Shown here piece after piece: positions 4,661 to 5,067 of a stretch of DNA of 5,067 nt. Every line of letters starts with the position of its first letter. The stretch's first letter is position 1. This stretch comes from Caldifarciminota bacterium RBG_13_43_14 (lineage in GTDB: Bacteria > Hydrothermota > Tepidihabitantia > SM23-42). The DNA lies in the NCBI GenBank assembly GCA_001771735.1, contig MEUM01000125.1:220-5286 (forward strand), in the 5' to 3' direction. Both the position numbers and the translations under genes were made by a program. The notes below the pieces were generated by a model, which was not told where the DNA came from, did not search any database, and saw nothing but the letters and a program-made list of their open reading frames with translations.

Positions 4661-4710
4661 ATCTCCCCTTCCTTCTCCCCCTTTTTAAAAGGGGGAAAGA
4701 AGGGGATTTT
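4661..4710 (+). terminator. Long C/T-rich hairpin, probable ancestral tRNA-Val terminator
   Basis: The inner stem CCCCCTTTT (4677-4685) pairs perfectly with AAAAGGGGG (4687-4695). An outer stem CCCCTT (4665-4670) pairs with AAGGGG (4700-4705), with some mismatched bases between, and TTTT follows at 4707-4710. It starts 2 bp after the tRNA 3' fragment, the normal place for a tRNA terminator. Similar CCCCTTTTTAAAAGGGG palindromes also occur as dispersed repeats in other genomes, so it may be a repeat acting as terminator. The T-run is short. Confidence 0.55.
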
Positions 4711-5067
4711 AATTATAAATACTAATCACAACTGGTTTCCCGTTTCTTTTCTCACACCCCCTTACCTCATCAGGAAACCTGTTCGTGAAGAACCGTGAAA
4801 AAGATTGCCGATACAGCTCCAGCCACTGCAGGAAAAGATGCGGGGTAACCAGGTAACAGGCCACAGGAAACAGGTAACAGCAAAAAATTTCCCTGCCCCG
4901 TAGTTCGAAGAACAGCGGGGAGCATCCCGCACCTTTGGGTGGGATTGATTATATGTCGGTATCGCAGTTATGAAGGCGTTTAAAGGCGACGCTGAGCGAG
5001 AATGCAGAAGTGCGCTAGCGATTCAAGGAAATCGAATCGCAATTAACAACCAAAATGTAAAATGTTT
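4711..5067. other. Repeat- and hairpin-rich non-coding region at the right edge
   Basis: No convincing gene is present in these 357 bases. Besides the heptamer tract, three palindromes are visible. The first is a nested hairpin, CCCCG (4896-4900) with CGGGG (4916-4920), enclosing GTTC-GAA-GAAC (4903-4913). The second is ATCCC/GGGAT with ACC/GGT (4924-4945). The third is GCGATTC (5018-5024) with GAATCGC (5034-5040). On the minus strand the first hairpin is followed by GCAGGGAAATTTTTT, so it could be a weak terminator for a gene beyond the right edge. An open frame from ATG 4970 to the edge (32 codons seen) lacks a ribosome-binding site and recognisable motifs. Confidence 0.5.
4844..4880. repeat. 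Heptanucleotide tandem tract (AGGTAAC type)
   Basis: GGTAACC (4844-4850), AGGTAAC, AGGCCAC, AGGAAAC and AGGTAAC (4851-4878) run in strict 7-base steps, with consensus AGG-two variable bases-AC, ending in AG. The unit is close to the GGTAACA at 1111-1117 on the far side of the islet, which suggests both flanks belong to the same host background. Confidence 0.6.

Noticed and set aside
4442..4798. 118-codon open frame on the plus strand, right end of the islet
   Set aside because: It crosses the fic operator, the tRNA fragment and the terminator hairpin, and contains RRSHIPKVAGSSPVPP, a known artefact of translated tRNA. No ribosome-binding site or domain.
4795..4848. Short GTG-started frame VKKIADTAPATAGKDAG
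   Set aside because: Only 17 codons; reads like a protein start but ends where the heptamer tract begins. Possibly a gene remnant, not supportable.
4970..5067. Partial open frame starting MKAFKGDAERE at the right edge
   Set aside because: Only 32 codons visible, no Shine-Dalgarno or promoter, and it overlaps a palindrome; insufficient to call.

Overview
The window looks like part of a bacterial chromosome or metagenome-assembled genome of moderately AT-rich composition. One secreted protein ends in a type IX secretion (T9SS) type A sorting domain. That domain is typical of the Bacteroidetes/FCB group and related candidate phyla such as WOR-3 or Cloacimonadota, so an FCB-like host is the best guess. 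This is inferred from one protein plus repeat-rich intergenic DNA, and is not proven.

Layout: (1) 3-317 (+), the C-terminal end of a sensor-like protein whose start lies outside the window. (2) 318-503, a spacer with a dispersed-type palindrome, a degenerate heptamer tract and a good sigma70-like promoter. (3) 504-1115 (+), purN, a complete GAR formyltransferase whose ATG lies 5 nt after the -10 box, so its mRNA is probably leaderless. (4) 1186-1259 (+), an intact tRNA-Val with anticodon CAC. (5) 1260-4658, a 3.4-kb segment ending in a perfect 53-bp copy (4606-4658) of the tRNA's 3' part. Inside it, both on the minus strand, are a Fic family protein (3275-4420) and a secreted beta-propeller protein with a T9SS tail (1596-3200). 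(6) 4661-5067, no credible gene: a terminator-like hairpin, a heptamer tract and several palindromes.

The main observation is that 1260-4658 has the architecture of an element integrated into a tRNA gene: the tRNA is intact on one side, a 3' fragment lies on the other, and cargo sits between. It encodes no integrase or other mobility protein, so it would be a degraded or trans-mobilised islet. Near its two ends it carries a shared 13/14-bp direct repeat, three 10-bp tandem repeats and an inverted 10-bp copy of part of the tRNA core. All are candidates for recombination or control sites. The four heptamer tracts of the flanking DNA do not occur in the islet's non-coding DNA.

Regulation: the fic promoter is a perfect TTGACA-N17-TATAAT inside a perfect 12-bp inverted repeat, and its ATG follows the -10 box by 6 nt. 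This suggests a strong, tightly repressed, leaderless transcript. The Fic protein has its own C-terminal winged-helix-like domain and an N-terminal self-inhibitory motif. The propeller gene has a separate promoter (TTGACT-N16-TATAAT) and a normal Shine-Dalgarno site. The two cargo genes therefore appear independently controlled, and no direct functional link between them is visible.
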